From assembly GCA_034436355.1 (NCBI GenBank), contig DAOTVQ010000029.1:58343-122342 (forward strand): 64,000 nucleotides of DNA, written 5' to 3'. This DNA is from CP2-2F sp034436355 (GTDB taxonomy: Bacteria; Chloroflexota; Anaerolineae; Aggregatilineales; UBA2796). Position numbers and translations under genes: made by a program. Under the pieces are notes generated by a model. The model saw nothing but the letters and a program-made list of their open reading frames with translations, did not search any database and was not told the DNA's origin. This document shows positions 43,634 to 52,065 of this stretch, piece after piece; positions within the stretch are counted from its first letter, which is position 1, and every line of letters starts with the position of its first letter.

Positions 43634-45439
43634 TTAATGACCCACCTTCTGATATTCAGAGCGGCGGTCTACGAAAACTTGTTTGCCAGAGGCTTGCACC
43701 GCAGGCACCATAAAGGTCTTAGGCAAACCATTCGCATCCAGTTCTTGTGTGCCGTCTACGTTGTAGAGCGACTCGACCATCTTCACTTTCAGGCTGCCGT
43801 CGTCGTTGCGCAGCGGCTTGCCATCAGCGCCCACCTCAGCAGTGTTCCAAATCACCTTCAGGTCAATCCGCTTCAGGTTCGTTCCCCAGTCCATCACCGT
43901 CAGGATGCCAACCACATTCGGCAAATCCTTACCCCAGCGGTGCTTCAAATGGACGTATCTCTCCATCAGCTCGCGCATCTTGCCTTCTGGCACCGCTTGG
44001 CACAGCACCTCGCGGGAGGTATCGGGATAGAGCATGGGCTGTGGCATGGTGGCGCCCCACTGCACTAGCGAGAGCTTATGATCGGCATCTAGGTTGCTGG
44101 TGCAATACGTGCCGTTCACCCAAGCCTCGTAGGGCATGGCGCGTACCGAACCAACGCCTTCCATCGGCGCCAGTGCCTGCACGATTTCTTGGTCACCGGC
44201 AGTATCAACGCCCCACTTAGCAGTCCCCATATAGGAGAGGATGAACATCACAAAGCAGAAGCCGAGCATCAGGCTGAGTTGGAAGCGGCGGTGTGCGTAG
44301 CGGCGGCTCTTTGCCACATCCAGATAGGGATAGACAAAGAAAGCGATCAGCAGCACGGTTGGCAGCACCAAGCCGAACAGGATTTTATCGCCCAGCTTGA
44401 GCAAGCCCTGCAACCAGAAGAAATACCACGGCGCTGTCGTGTGCAGCGGCGTCACATTGGGGTTGGCGTGAGTTTCCAGCGGCGCATGGAAGAACCAGAT
44501 GACCATGACGACCATCACCAGCACCGTCAAGCCGAACCACAACACTTCAGTGGTTGCCACATCGGGAATGAAGTAAACGCGCTTATCCATTGGCACGCGC
44601 TTGGCAGTGTCTTGCCCAATTTCTTCAAGGCGTGGCGGCAGGCTGTGACCATGCAGCACAACCTTGTAGTAATGCACGCCCAAGAAGATCACAGTCAGCA
44701 TGGGCAGCAAAAAGACGTGCAGCAGATAGAAGCGCAACAGACCGCCCGCGCCAATATCGGGTGCGCCGCGCAGCAGCAGGTTCACATTCGTGCCGATGAT
44801 CTCCGGCGGCGCCGCCTCAGCCATTGAGGTGCCAATCGTCACTGCCCAGAATGCCAACTGATCCCACGGCAGCAGGTAGCCGGTGAAGCTGAGGAACAGC
44901 GTTAGCACCAGCAGCACCATGCCTGTGAACCACGTGAATTGGCGCGGCTTTTTATAGGAGCCTGTGGCAAACGTTCGTATCGTATGCAATGCCACCACGA
45001 TCACCATTGCCTCTGCGCCCAAGCGGTGCATATCCCGCATGAACTGCCCCAGCGGCACGTTGGTCATGATGTTGATCATGTCTTGATAGGCAACGGTGGG
45101 TGAGGGCGTGTAGAAGATCATCAGGAACATGCCGGTGATGATCTCGATCACGAAGGTGAAGGTGGAGAGGAATCCCAAGCGGAAGGTTGGGTAAATGCCC
45201 GTTACCGCCTGATGATAATAGCTTGGACGCATGTGCATCCAGAAGGCATCCGCGTGTGGCGTTAGGCGTGGGTTGGGACGCCGCGAGGGCGGATCACCAC
45301 GCAGTGCTTCGCGGATGTCTTGAATGTTCATGCCCGCAGTGATGCGTTCAACCGTCTCGTCCACCAACTCCATAACGGCTTTCCGCACGCCCTTTTCCTT
45401 GATGTCGTCAAGGAAGGAAGGGAAAGGCAATACCGACAT
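43634..45439 (-). CDS. Cytochrome b of a quinol-cytochrome c reductase, long form
   Basis: The 601-residue protein has the b-type four-helix core with heme histidines H138 and H152, and H241 and H256 (spacings of 14 and 15). The first spacing resembles b6-type proteins. A region like subunit IV follows (WYFFWLQGLLKLG, about 345), then more helices to about 410. The last 180 residues are hydrophilic, with no similarity I recognise. ATG 45439 has GAGGAGCGCAAT upstream; the ORF is open seven codons further. It oxidises quinol and passes electrons to the Rieske protein and the low-potential hemes. The operon order is Rieske, b, c. Confidence 0.94.
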   Translation of the reverse strand: MSVLPFPSFLDDIKEKGVRKAVMELVDETVERITAGMNIQDIREALRGDPPSRRPNPRLTPHADAFWMHMRPSYYHQAVTGIYPTFRLGFLSTFTFVIEIITGMFLMIFYTPSPTVAYQDMINIMTNVPLGQFMRDMHRLGAEAMVIVVALHTIRTFATGSYKKPRQFTWFTGMVLLVLTLFLSFTGYLLPWDQLAFWAVTIGTSMAEAAPPEIIGTNVNLLLRGAPDIGAGGLLRFYLLHVFLLPMLTVIFLGVHYYKVVLHGHSLPPRLEEIGQDTAKRVPMDKRVYFIPDVATTEVLWFGLTVLVMVVMVIWFFHAPLETHANPNVTPLHTTAPWYFFWLQGLLKLGDKILFGLVLPTVLLIAFFVYPYLDVAKSRRYAHRRFQLSLMLGFCFVMFILSYMGTAKWGVDTAGDQEIVQALAPMEGVGSVRAMPYEAWVNGTYCTSNLDADHKLSLVQWGATMPQPMLYPDTSREVLCQAVPEGKMRELMERYVHLKHRWGKDLPNVVGILTVMDWGTNLKRIDLKVIWNTAEVGADGKPLRNDDGSLKVKMVESLYNVDGTQELDANGLPKTFMVPAVQASGKQVFVDRRSEYQKVGH

Positions 45440-45550
45440 ATTGCGCTCCTCAAAACTCACTTTTACGTTCGATTACGATACACCACACGCAAGGCGCTTG
45501 CGTTTCCCCGTGCCGCGCACTTGCGATGCTTCTTAAGTGTGGAAAAGCAG

Positions 45551-46159
45551 TTAGGCGCTGCCCGCACCGGCGCCCTTAATTTTTCTGCCCGTGTTGATCT
45601 CAATGCGCGTGGCGCCATCAATTTTGACGGGGCTGCCACTGGCATCCGATTCAACCGTGCCGGTCGGCGTTATGGCGCGCACGGCAAATCGGTCGAGGCT
45701 GCGCGGTGCCGGCCCCTCGATGAAGGTGCCATCCTCTTCAAATTTCGAGCCGTGGCAAGGGCATTCAAAGCGCCCGGTGGCGTCTACCCACTTAAATAGG
45801 CAGCCCAAGTGTGTGCAGACCATGCTCAATGCCAAAACGCCGTTGGGTGTGTTGCTCAGCCAATATTTGCCAGTTGGGTTGGCAACGGGCGTTGCGCCAA
45901 CGGCTGGCACAGTGGCGGGATCAACACTGAACACACCGCCAAATTCGCCTTCACGAAAGCGCGGCAGCGCAAACCAAATGATGGCACCGGCAGTCTGCGC
46001 GAGGAAAACGGCCATGCTGGCGCCCCAGATATAGTATAAAAATTCACGGCGGTTAATCGGCTTAACTGCCACATCGCTGCCCGCCGCTGCCACAGGTGCA
46101 GACGCATTCTTCGTCTGTGCAGCGGCGGCTTTTCCTTTAGTAACGGTCGGTGTAGTCAT
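45551..46159 (-). CDS. Rieske iron-sulfur protein
   Basis: The 202-residue protein has a Tat-like N-terminal RR (NRREFLYYIWGASMA) and one anchor helix at about 41-64. The [2Fe-2S] ligands are C115 and H117 (CTHLGC) and C133 and H136 (CPCHGS), with disulfide cysteines C120 and C135. The first 35 residues are Ala/Thr-rich and disordered. It transfers electrons from quinol to the cytochrome c. ATG 46159 follows AGAGGAGACGC. It is the first gene of the three-gene complex operon. Confidence 0.95.
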   Translation of the reverse strand: MTTPTVTKGKAAAAQTKNASAPVAAAGSDVAVKPINRREFLYYIWGASMAVFLAQTAGAIIWFALPRFREGEFGGVFSVDPATVPAVGATPVANPTGKYWLSNTPNGVLALSMVCTHLGCLFKWVDATGRFECPCHGSKFEEDGTFIEGPAPRSLDRFAVRAITPTGTVESDASGSPVKIDGATRIEINTGRKIKGAGAGSA

Positions 46160-46264
46160 GCGTCTCCTCTAGTTGTTCAGCCTGTCTGGCAGGGCTGATC
46201 AGCCTGCTTGCCCTTGCAGATGTTTTTTCCGTAAGCGTTGCGCTTGGATGGATCGTATGAGTAA

Positions 46265-46293
46265 AATTTATCACAAACTCCTATTCGTGTCAA
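46265..46293 (-). promoter_or_regulatory. Promoter of the Rieske / cytochrome b / cytochrome c operon
   Basis: On the minus strand TTGACA (46293-46288) and TAAATT (46270-46265) are 17 bp apart. The start codon of the Rieske gene is about 100 bases downstream, which leaves a moderate leader. Confidence 0.65.
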
Positions 46294-46338
46294 AAAGATC
46301 AATCGCCTTTTCCAATAGATTGTGGCGCGGCGCACGCC

Positions 46339-47025
46339 CTAGGAATACAGGACAGCATCAGGCAGTTTTGCCACCCCCAGCTTGCGCGCCCATTTCGCAT
46401 ACTTGCTATAGAAATGCACCCAGAAGGCACTCAGGTGTGTGTGCGGCGTGGCAGCCAACAGCGCACGCTCAAAGGTGCGCCGATCTTCAAAGGGCGGCAT
46501 TTCTAGCACAGCGCGCCCTAATTCATAGGGCATGTGAGCATCCGAGCCTACAGTGTACACCTTGCCATGTGCTTTGGCAAAGGCAAGCGCTTTGGCGTTA
46601 TCTTGTGGGAAAAGGCAGCGCGCATTAAAGCCTTCGATAGCATCCACGAAGGGCAGAATGCGGCGCAGATTTTGCTCTTGCCAGGCGCCTTTCCGCAACC
46701 GATCAAAGGGGTGCGAAACGCTGATGAAGGCGCCCTGATCGCGCAGCCGCTGGATGGTCTCCTCGGGCGAGCGGAAGGGCGGCACCGTCTCCTGAACGAA
46801 AAACGCCAGCAGTTCGCCCTCAGTCGTCATGATTTCTTCACCCACAATGATGCGCTCTGGCGCCAGCTGCGCCAGCTTGAGCGCGCCACTGGCTGTGTTG
46901 TGGTCGGTCACTGCCACTTTATCCAGCTTGCGCGCCTCGCACGTCCGCAAGAAGGTCTCTAGGCGGGTTAGGCTATCTTTCGAGTAGAGGGTGTGGCTGT
47001 GCAGTTCTACGCGCCAACGCGTCAT
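46339..47025 (-). CDS. PHP-domain metal-dependent phosphoesterase
   Basis: The 228-residue protein has the PHP metal site: H9 and H11 (ELHSHT), D41 and H42 (VTDHNT), the acidic GEEI, SHPFDR, and SDAHMPYELG near the end. Members hydrolyse phosphoesters; some are histidinol phosphatase-like or act on short oligonucleotides (COG0613). Substrate preference cannot be told. GAGGAAAGACG precedes the ATG. It is a monocistronic unit, divergent from the aldehyde dehydrogenase gene. Confidence 0.88.
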   Translation of the reverse strand: MTRWRVELHSHTLYSKDSLTRLETFLRTCEARKLDKVAVTDHNTASGALKLAQLAPERIIVGEEIMTTEGELLAFFVQETVPPFRSPEETIQRLRDQGAFISVSHPFDRLRKGAWQEQNLRRILPFVDAIEGFNARCLFPQDNAKALAFAKAHGKVYTVGSDAHMPYELGRAVLEMPPFEDRRTFERALLAATPHTHLSAFWVHFYSKYAKWARKLGVAKLPDAVLYS

Positions 47026-47102
47026 CGTCTTTCCTCAGCATTCGTGTGTGCCACCATTATGCCGCATTTTACACAGAGCGGCGACTCCTCACCAAGACTC
47101 GT

Positions 47103-47108
47103 TATAAT
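47103..47108 (+). promoter_or_regulatory. -10 box upstream of the aldehyde dehydrogenase gene
   Basis: TATAAT occurs 38 bases upstream of the ATG. The -35 region is weak. Confidence 0.4.
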
Positions 47109-47145
47109 GGCAGCACTGGTGCATTTTTAAGAAAGGACTGAAAAA

Positions 47146-48636
47146 ATGGCTGACTTGGTGAAAAACTTCATTGGTGGCGAATGGCGTGCCGCACACAGTG
47201 GTGCAACCTTCCCAACGATCAATCCCGCCACAGAAGCGGTGGTGGCAGAGGTTGCTAAAGGTGGTGCGGAAGACGTAGAGGCGGCAATCGCGGCTGCCAA
47301 GCGCGCCTATGAAGGCTGGCGGCTGTTGCCTGCACCCCGCCGCGGCGAGATTCTCTACCGCGTTGGGCAGCTGCTGGTGGAGCGCAAAGAGCAAATCGCA
47401 CGGCTGATGACGCAAGAGATGGGCAAGGTCATTGCTGAAGCACGTGGCGATGTGCAAGAGGCAATTGATATGGCGTTTTACATGGGCGGTGAAGGGCGGC
47501 GCTTGCTTGGCTACACCGCACCTGTCGAGATGCCCAATAAGTTTGGCATGGCGCTGCGCGATTCAGTGGGTGTGGTGGCGCTCATCACGCCGTGGAACTT
47601 CCCAATCGCCATCCCAAGCTGGAAATCGCTGCCGGCACTGGTGGCAGGCAACACGGTTGTTTTTAAGCCCGCCAGCGATACGCCGGCGCTTGGCGCGGCA
47701 TGGGCAAAAGTCTTTCAGGATGCCGGCTTGCCCGAAGGCGTTTTTAACCTCGTTTTGGGGCCGGGCGGTGTGATCGGCAACGCCATCGCTGATCATCCCG
47801 ATGTGCGCGTGATCTCGTTCACGGGCAGCACCGAAGTTGGCTACGATCTGTATGCCCGCGCAGCAAAGCGCGGCAAAAAGGTCAGCCTTGAACTCGGCGG
47901 CAAAAACGCGATCATCGTCATGGATGACGCCAACTTTGATCTCGCCGTTGAGGCGATCCTGTGGAGCGCCTTCGGCACGACCGGTCAGCGCTGCACTGCC
48001 ACCAGCCGCCTGATCGTGCAGCGTGGCATCCGCGCCAAGCTGACCGAAGCCCTCGTAGCGCGTGCGAAGGCGCTCAAACTGGGCGATGGGCTGGATGAAT
48101 CGGTGCAGGTGGGCCCTGTGGTAAACGCCAAAGCGCGTGAGACGGTTCATCACTATGTGGAGATCGGCAAGGGCGAAGGCGCACGCTTGCTGTGCGGTGG
48201 TGCTTATGGTGAAGGCAAAGGCTTCTTCTATCTGCCAACCATCTTTGATAACGTGACGCCGCAGATGTGCATCGGGCAGGAGGAAATTTTCGGGCCCGTC
48301 CTCTCCATCATTGAGGTCAGCAGCCTTGAGGAAGCCATCACGGTCAATAATAATGTTGCCTATGGGCTTTCCAGCAGCATCTTCACCGAGAACGTCAACG
48401 CTGCCTTCCGCGCCATCCGCGATCTGACCACTGGCATTGTCTACATCAACCATGGCACCACCGGCGCAGAAATTCAGTTTCCCTTCGGCGGCACACGCGG
48501 CACAGGCAACGGAATGCGTGAAGCAGGGCAGACCGCCCTCGACTCATTCACCGAGTGGAAGTCTGTTTATGTTGATTACAGCGGCAGGTTGCAGCGCGCT
48601 CAGATTGATACCGATACGATCCTTGGCAACTCGTAG
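47146..48636 (+). CDS. NAD(P)-dependent aldehyde dehydrogenase
   Basis: The 496-residue enzyme has the catalytic cysteine C283 (TTGQRCTATS), the general base E249 (LELGGKNA) and the cofactor region FTGSTEVG. The protein resembles semialdehyde or alpha-aminoadipic-type dehydrogenases (MGKVIAEARGDVQEAID), but the substrate is not clear. AAAGGACTG precedes the ATG. A long hairpin follows the gene. Confidence 0.95.
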   Translation: MADLVKNFIGGEWRAAHSGATFPTINPATEAVVAEVAKGGAEDVEAAIAAAKRAYEGWRLLPAPRRGEILYRVGQLLVERKEQIARLMTQEMGKVIAEARGDVQEAIDMAFYMGGEGRRLLGYTAPVEMPNKFGMALRDSVGVVALITPWNFPIAIPSWKSLPALVAGNTVVFKPASDTPALGAAWAKVFQDAGLPEGVFNLVLGPGGVIGNAIADHPDVRVISFTGSTEVGYDLYARAAKRGKKVSLELGGKNAIIVMDDANFDLAVEAILWSAFGTTGQRCTATSRLIVQRGIRAKLTEALVARAKALKLGDGLDESVQVGPVVNAKARETVHHYVEIGKGEGARLLCGGAYGEGKGFFYLPTIFDNVTPQMCIGQEEIFGPVLSIIEVSSLEEAITVNNNVAYGLSSSIFTENVNAAFRAIRDLTTGIVYINHGTTGAEIQFPFGGTRGTGNGMREAGQTALDSFTEWKSVYVDYSGRLQRAQIDTDTILGNS

Positions 48637-48686
48637 TAACTCGTAAAAGGCTTGCAAAAATCTTGTAAAAATTTGCCATGTGCCTG

Positions 48687-48724
48687 CTTTAGAGGGCGTA
48701 AGGATTTTCATACGCCTTCTAAAG
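48687..48724 (+). terminator. Terminator-like hairpin after the aldehyde dehydrogenase
   Basis: CTTTAGAGGGCGTA pairs with TACGCCTTCTAAAG (one G-T wobble) over a ten-base loop, working in both directions. Confidence 0.7.
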
Positions 48725-48798
48725 CTATGTTATCATAACCAGTAGTGAGCTAAGGCATTTATTTCCTAAAGCGCAAGAGAAGCTGGAAGGATTAGGCG

Positions 48799-49899
48799 AT
48801 GGCAGCACCAAAAATTCAAGCGGATTACAACGGCTTGCGCGAGATCGCTCAGGCGTTTTCGCAAAATTCGGATAGGCTGGGCGCTATGAACCAGCGCCTG
48901 GTGGCAATGGTTGGCAATGAAATTCGTGGTAAGGGCTGGATTGGCAAGGGCGCGGATAATTTCATCCGCGAGATGGAGACGCTCGTCTTCCCAGCAATGG
49001 AGCGCCTTTTGCGCGCTCTGGCGGATGCTGCCAGCGCGACCCAGAAGGTTGCCCAAGTGTTGGAGCAGGCAGAGCAAGAAGGTGGCAGCCTGTTCAAAGG
49101 TGGCGAGAGCTTCAACAGCATTGCCGATAACATCATTGGGAATTTGGCAGAGCGCAATCCCAGCTTCAAATCGATTGCGAACGGCATCATCAACGGGATC
49201 AATGGCGGTGCCGGCGCGGGTAGTGCTGGCAGTGCGGCAGGCGGCGGCGCGGGCGGGCGCGGCGGCGCGGGCAACCTCCTTGATTCGATCCTGCGCGGCA
49301 CAGGCGGGCTTGGCACCAACTTTGGCAGCGTTGTGGATAACATAATCAATGGCATCAATGGGCTGTTCGGCGGCGGCAAGCAGCCAACCTTCAACGACCT
49401 TGCCAACACAATCATTGAGAATCTGGGCAGCAGCACAAGCGGCGGCGGCGCGTTTAACGACATTGCCAACAGCATCATTGGGAACTTGCGCGGCAGCATG
49501 GGCGCGGGCGCCGGGCCCTTCAACCAACTTGCCGACGCGATGATCGCAGCCATGGGCGGCGGCGGTGACCCTGCCGGCGGCGCCTCTGGTGGCGGCGGCG
49601 GTGGCGGTGGCGGCGGCAACCCTGCCGGTGGCGGTGGTGGCACAGGTGGCACCACTGGCGCACTCAGCGAAGCGCTCGGACGCATGGAGAAAATGGATCA
49701 GATGCGTGCTGCACTGCGCGATGCTGTCTCTAAAATCAGCGGCATGAGCGCGGCGGAACTCGGTGCAAGCATCGGCGGTGTGTTGGCGGGCAAGCCCGGC
49801 ATGGCGGTTGGTCACGCTGCCGGCAGCGCTATCGGCGCAGCCTTAAGCGGCGCAGCCGGCAGTGCAGGCGAAGCTGCTGAGTCGCTCGACTCGCTCTAG
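48799..49899 (+). CDS. WXG100-like N-terminal domain protein with repeated FNDIANxII helices and glycine-rich linkers
   Basis: The 366-residue protein starts with an all-helical domain of about 95 residues whose turn is GWIGKGA (W47-I-G49), as in the WXG100/ESX family. Then come six copies of a 12-residue motif, F-x-x-(I/V/L)-(A/V)-(D/N)-x-(I/M)-I-x-x-(L/I/M), at about 105, 123, 175, 198, 219 and 241. They are separated by Gly/Ala-rich linkers. A poly-Gly stretch (about 252-285) and a C-terminal region rich in Ala and Gly (about 287-366, glycine-zipper-like) follow. It has no signal peptide. A type VII/ESX-like export route is a possibility; no secretion gene lies beside it. Confidence 0.75.
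   Translation: MAAPKIQADYNGLREIAQAFSQNSDRLGAMNQRLVAMVGNEIRGKGWIGKGADNFIREMETLVFPAMERLLRALADAASATQKVAQVLEQAEQEGGSLFKGGESFNSIADNIIGNLAERNPSFKSIANGIINGINGGAGAGSAGSAAGGGAGGRGGAGNLLDSILRGTGGLGTNFGSVVDNIINGINGLFGGGKQPTFNDLANTIIENLGSSTSGGGAFNDIANSIIGNLRGSMGAGAGPFNQLADAMIAAMGGGGDPAGGASGGGGGGGGGGNPAGGGGGTGGTTGALSEALGRMEKMDQMRAALRDAVSKISGMSAAELGASIGGVLAGKPGMAVGHAAGSAIGAALSGAAGSAGEAAESLDSL
49111..49554 (+). repeat. Six-fold degenerate repeat inside the WXG100-like gene
   Basis: Six codon-level copies of the FNDIANxIIxNL helix occur with spacing from 18 to 52 residues (centre to centre). Copies 4, 5 and 6 are about 22 residues apart. Copies are similar in protein but differ in codons, suggesting an old duplication kept by selection. 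Confidence 0.65.
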
Positions 49900-49923
49900 G
49901 CATTCGCACAATAAGATCAAACT

Positions 49924-49947
49924 GAGGGTGGGAGAAATCTCACCCTC
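49924..49947. terminator. Bidirectional terminator
   Basis: GAGGGTG pairs with CACCCTC over ten bases; TTTCTGTTTT follows on the plus strand. It lies between the convergent WXG100-like and GT2 genes. Confidence 0.7.
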
Positions 49948-49964
49948 TTTCTGTTTTAGGCTAC

Positions 49965-50891
49965 TCACTGCCTCAGCAGCGCACGGATGACTTGCCAGTA
50001 CAGGCGCACGCGCTCACGGCGCAGCGGACGCTCTAAGCCAAGTAAGCCTTTTAGCCCTTCCAAAAGCACTTGGTGCAGGTAGCTGAAGATCAGGAAGGCG
50101 CGCAGCACAAAGGCAGCCACCGCGCCGTGAAACTTCCGAAAGTAGCGCACCTTGCTCTGTTGAAAATAGATGTGTTTGGCGGCACTGACCTGTTCGGTGC
50201 TTTTGCCGCCGTGATGCACCACATAGGCGCCGCCGTGATAAACCACCTGCCACCCTGCCTGCTTGGCGCGCTTGCAGAAGTCCACTTCCTCACTGAACAT
50301 GATGTAGCCTTCATCCAAGCCGCCAATCTGATCGTAGACGGCGCGCCGCAGCATCAGGGCTGAGCCTTGCACCCAATCCACCGCGGCAATTGCCGTATCA
50401 GGTACATCACGCGCATAGAAGTGATCCAACAGGCGCTTGGGCGCATACGGTTGAAGCCATGTACTCTCAAAAAGGGCGGTCATCAGCGTGGGAAAACGCC
50501 GCCGTGAGGATTGGTGCGTGCCATCGGTGTTGAGCGTATGGGCGCCCAGCACGCCAACTTGCGGATGCTGACGCAGGTAGGTGACCATCTGCGCCAGCGC
50601 AGCGCCCTGCACTTCGGTATCCGGGTTAAGCAGCAGCAGGTATTCGCCTTGTGCGGCTGCCAAGCCGATGTTGTTGCCGCGTGTGTAGCCAACGTTCTCG
50701 GCTTGTGGCAGCAGGCACACCTGTGGATAGGCTTCGCGCAGCAGGTCAGGCGTGCCATCGCTGCTGGCAGAATCAACCACGATGATCTCGGCATTCAGCG
50801 GTGCCGCACGCAAGGACTCGGCAATCGAATCTAGGCATTTGGCAAGGTAGTCACGCACATTCCACGAAACGATGATGATTGATAGCTCCAT
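49965..50891 (-). CDS. Glycosyltransferase family 2
   Basis: The 308-residue protein starts with the GT-A fold SIIIVSWNVRDYLAKCL and has the metal and sugar-nucleotide motifs VVDSASSDGT and LLLNPDTEV. A C-terminal GGLDEGYIMFSEEVDFCKR is typical of rhamnosyltransferase-like GT2 enzymes. There is a membrane-associated helical end (about 260-280). The sugar and the acceptor are unknown. The ferrochelatase gene lies next to it in the same direction. Confidence 0.93.
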   Translation of the reverse strand: MELSIIIVSWNVRDYLAKCLDSIAESLRAAPLNAEIIVVDSASSDGTPDLLREAYPQVCLLPQAENVGYTRGNNIGLAAAQGEYLLLLNPDTEVQGAALAQMVTYLRQHPQVGVLGAHTLNTDGTHQSSRRRFPTLMTALFESTWLQPYAPKRLLDHFYARDVPDTAIAAVDWVQGSALMLRRAVYDQIGGLDEGYIMFSEEVDFCKRAKQAGWQVVYHGGAYVVHHGGKSTEQVSAAKHIYFQQSKVRYFRKFHGAVAAFVLRAFLIFSYLHQVLLEGLKGLLGLERPLRRERVRLYWQVIRALLRQ

Positions 50892-50917
50892 AGGGACGTA
50901 TTGTAGCGCAGCGCCGC

Positions 50918-51982
50918 CTACCTATCCATGCTGCCTATCACTTCCGCAGCAGGCAGGGCAGCTTGCCAACCTTGCAGGTTTTCCATCAACAGATCGGTCA
51001 GGGCTTCTAGGTGAGCAGGCGCCGTGTTCAGGGCAGGGATATACTGATATGCCTTGCCACCTGCTTCCATGAAGACATGGCGATTTTCGACCGCAATCTC
51101 CTCAAGCGTTTCAAGGCAATCCGCTGCAAAGCCGGGGCAAATCACATCGACGCTTTGCACGCCGCTTTTACCTAACGCTTCCAATGTATCGCTGGTATAG
51201 GGCTTCAGCCATTCCTCGCGCCCAAACAGCGATTGAAAGGCAACCACATAGCGATCTTTGGGCAATTCTAGCGCTTCTGCCACAAGACGCGCCGTTTTCT
51301 GGCACTCGCAGTAGTATGGATCGCCTGCTGTGAAATAGCGCTTGGGAATGCCGTGAAAGGAAAACACCAGCTTTTCGCCTTGCCCGTTGTGCTGCCATGC
51401 CTGACGAATGCTCTCGACCAGTGCTGCGATGTAGCCCGCCTGATCATGATAGTGCGTGATGAAGCGCAGATCGGGCAGCCAGCGCCAGCCTTGCAGTTCG
51501 CGGGTGACTGCATCAAAGATTGAGGCGACGGTGGTTGCCGAATACTGCGGAAAGAGCGGCAGCACCACCAGGCGGCGGGCATTGGCTGCGCGCAGTTGGG
51601 CAAGGGCGTGCGGCACAGATGGGTTGCCATAGCGCATTCCAAGCGCAACCTTGATCGGTGTGCTGCTGCGCGCACTCAGGCGTTCTTGCACGCCGTCGGC
51701 AATCGCTTGCGAGTTCACCAAGAGTGGTGATCCGTGTTCTGTCCAGATCGAGGCATAGAGGGCGGCTGAGCGCGGCGGGCGCCTGTTGAGGATGATGGCG
51801 CGTGTTAGCAGCCACCACGCCAAGCGCGGAAACTCAAACACGCGCGGATCATCAAAGAATTGGCGCAGATAGCGGCGTAGGGCAGGGGCGGTTGGTGCAT
51901 CAGGGGTGCCAAGGTTGGCGATCAGCACGCCAATGCAGTCAGGCGTGCCGTGCTGGTAGGCGGATGAGCCGATATACTTCAT
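50918..51982 (-). CDS. hemH: Ferrochelatase
   Basis: The 354-residue protein inserts iron into a porphyrin. Conserved are GVLIANLGTPDAP at the N-terminus, VVLPLFPQYSATT, the catalytic histidine of VFSFHGIPKRY, and CPGFAADCLETLEEI. Whether the substrate is protoporphyrin or coproporphyrin cannot be decided. It ends 26 bp before the GT2 gene and may share a message. Its presence fits the heme-dependent respiratory complex in the window. Confidence 0.95.
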   Translation of the reverse strand: MKYIGSSAYQHGTPDCIGVLIANLGTPDAPTAPALRRYLRQFFDDPRVFEFPRLAWWLLTRAIILNRRPPRSAALYASIWTEHGSPLLVNSQAIADGVQERLSARSSTPIKVALGMRYGNPSVPHALAQLRAANARRLVVLPLFPQYSATTVASIFDAVTRELQGWRWLPDLRFITHYHDQAGYIAALVESIRQAWQHNGQGEKLVFSFHGIPKRYFTAGDPYYCECQKTARLVAEALELPKDRYVVAFQSLFGREEWLKPYTSDTLEALGKSGVQSVDVICPGFAADCLETLEEIAVENRHVFMEAGGKAYQYIPALNTAPAHLEALTDLLMENLQGWQAALPAAEVIGSMDR

Positions 51983-52065
51983 GGATTAACCTACATTAAC
52001 TTAACATGAAATGACGGTGATATAGGTATTATGCAATTTTTAGTAGGTTTCTGCAAGTTTGAGGG

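Noticed and set aside
48766..49815. Reverse-strand ORFs across the WXG100-like gene
   Set aside because: The Gly-rich forward frame gives Pro- and Ala-rich reverse frames by base composition. The forward frame has the ribosome site, start and domain.
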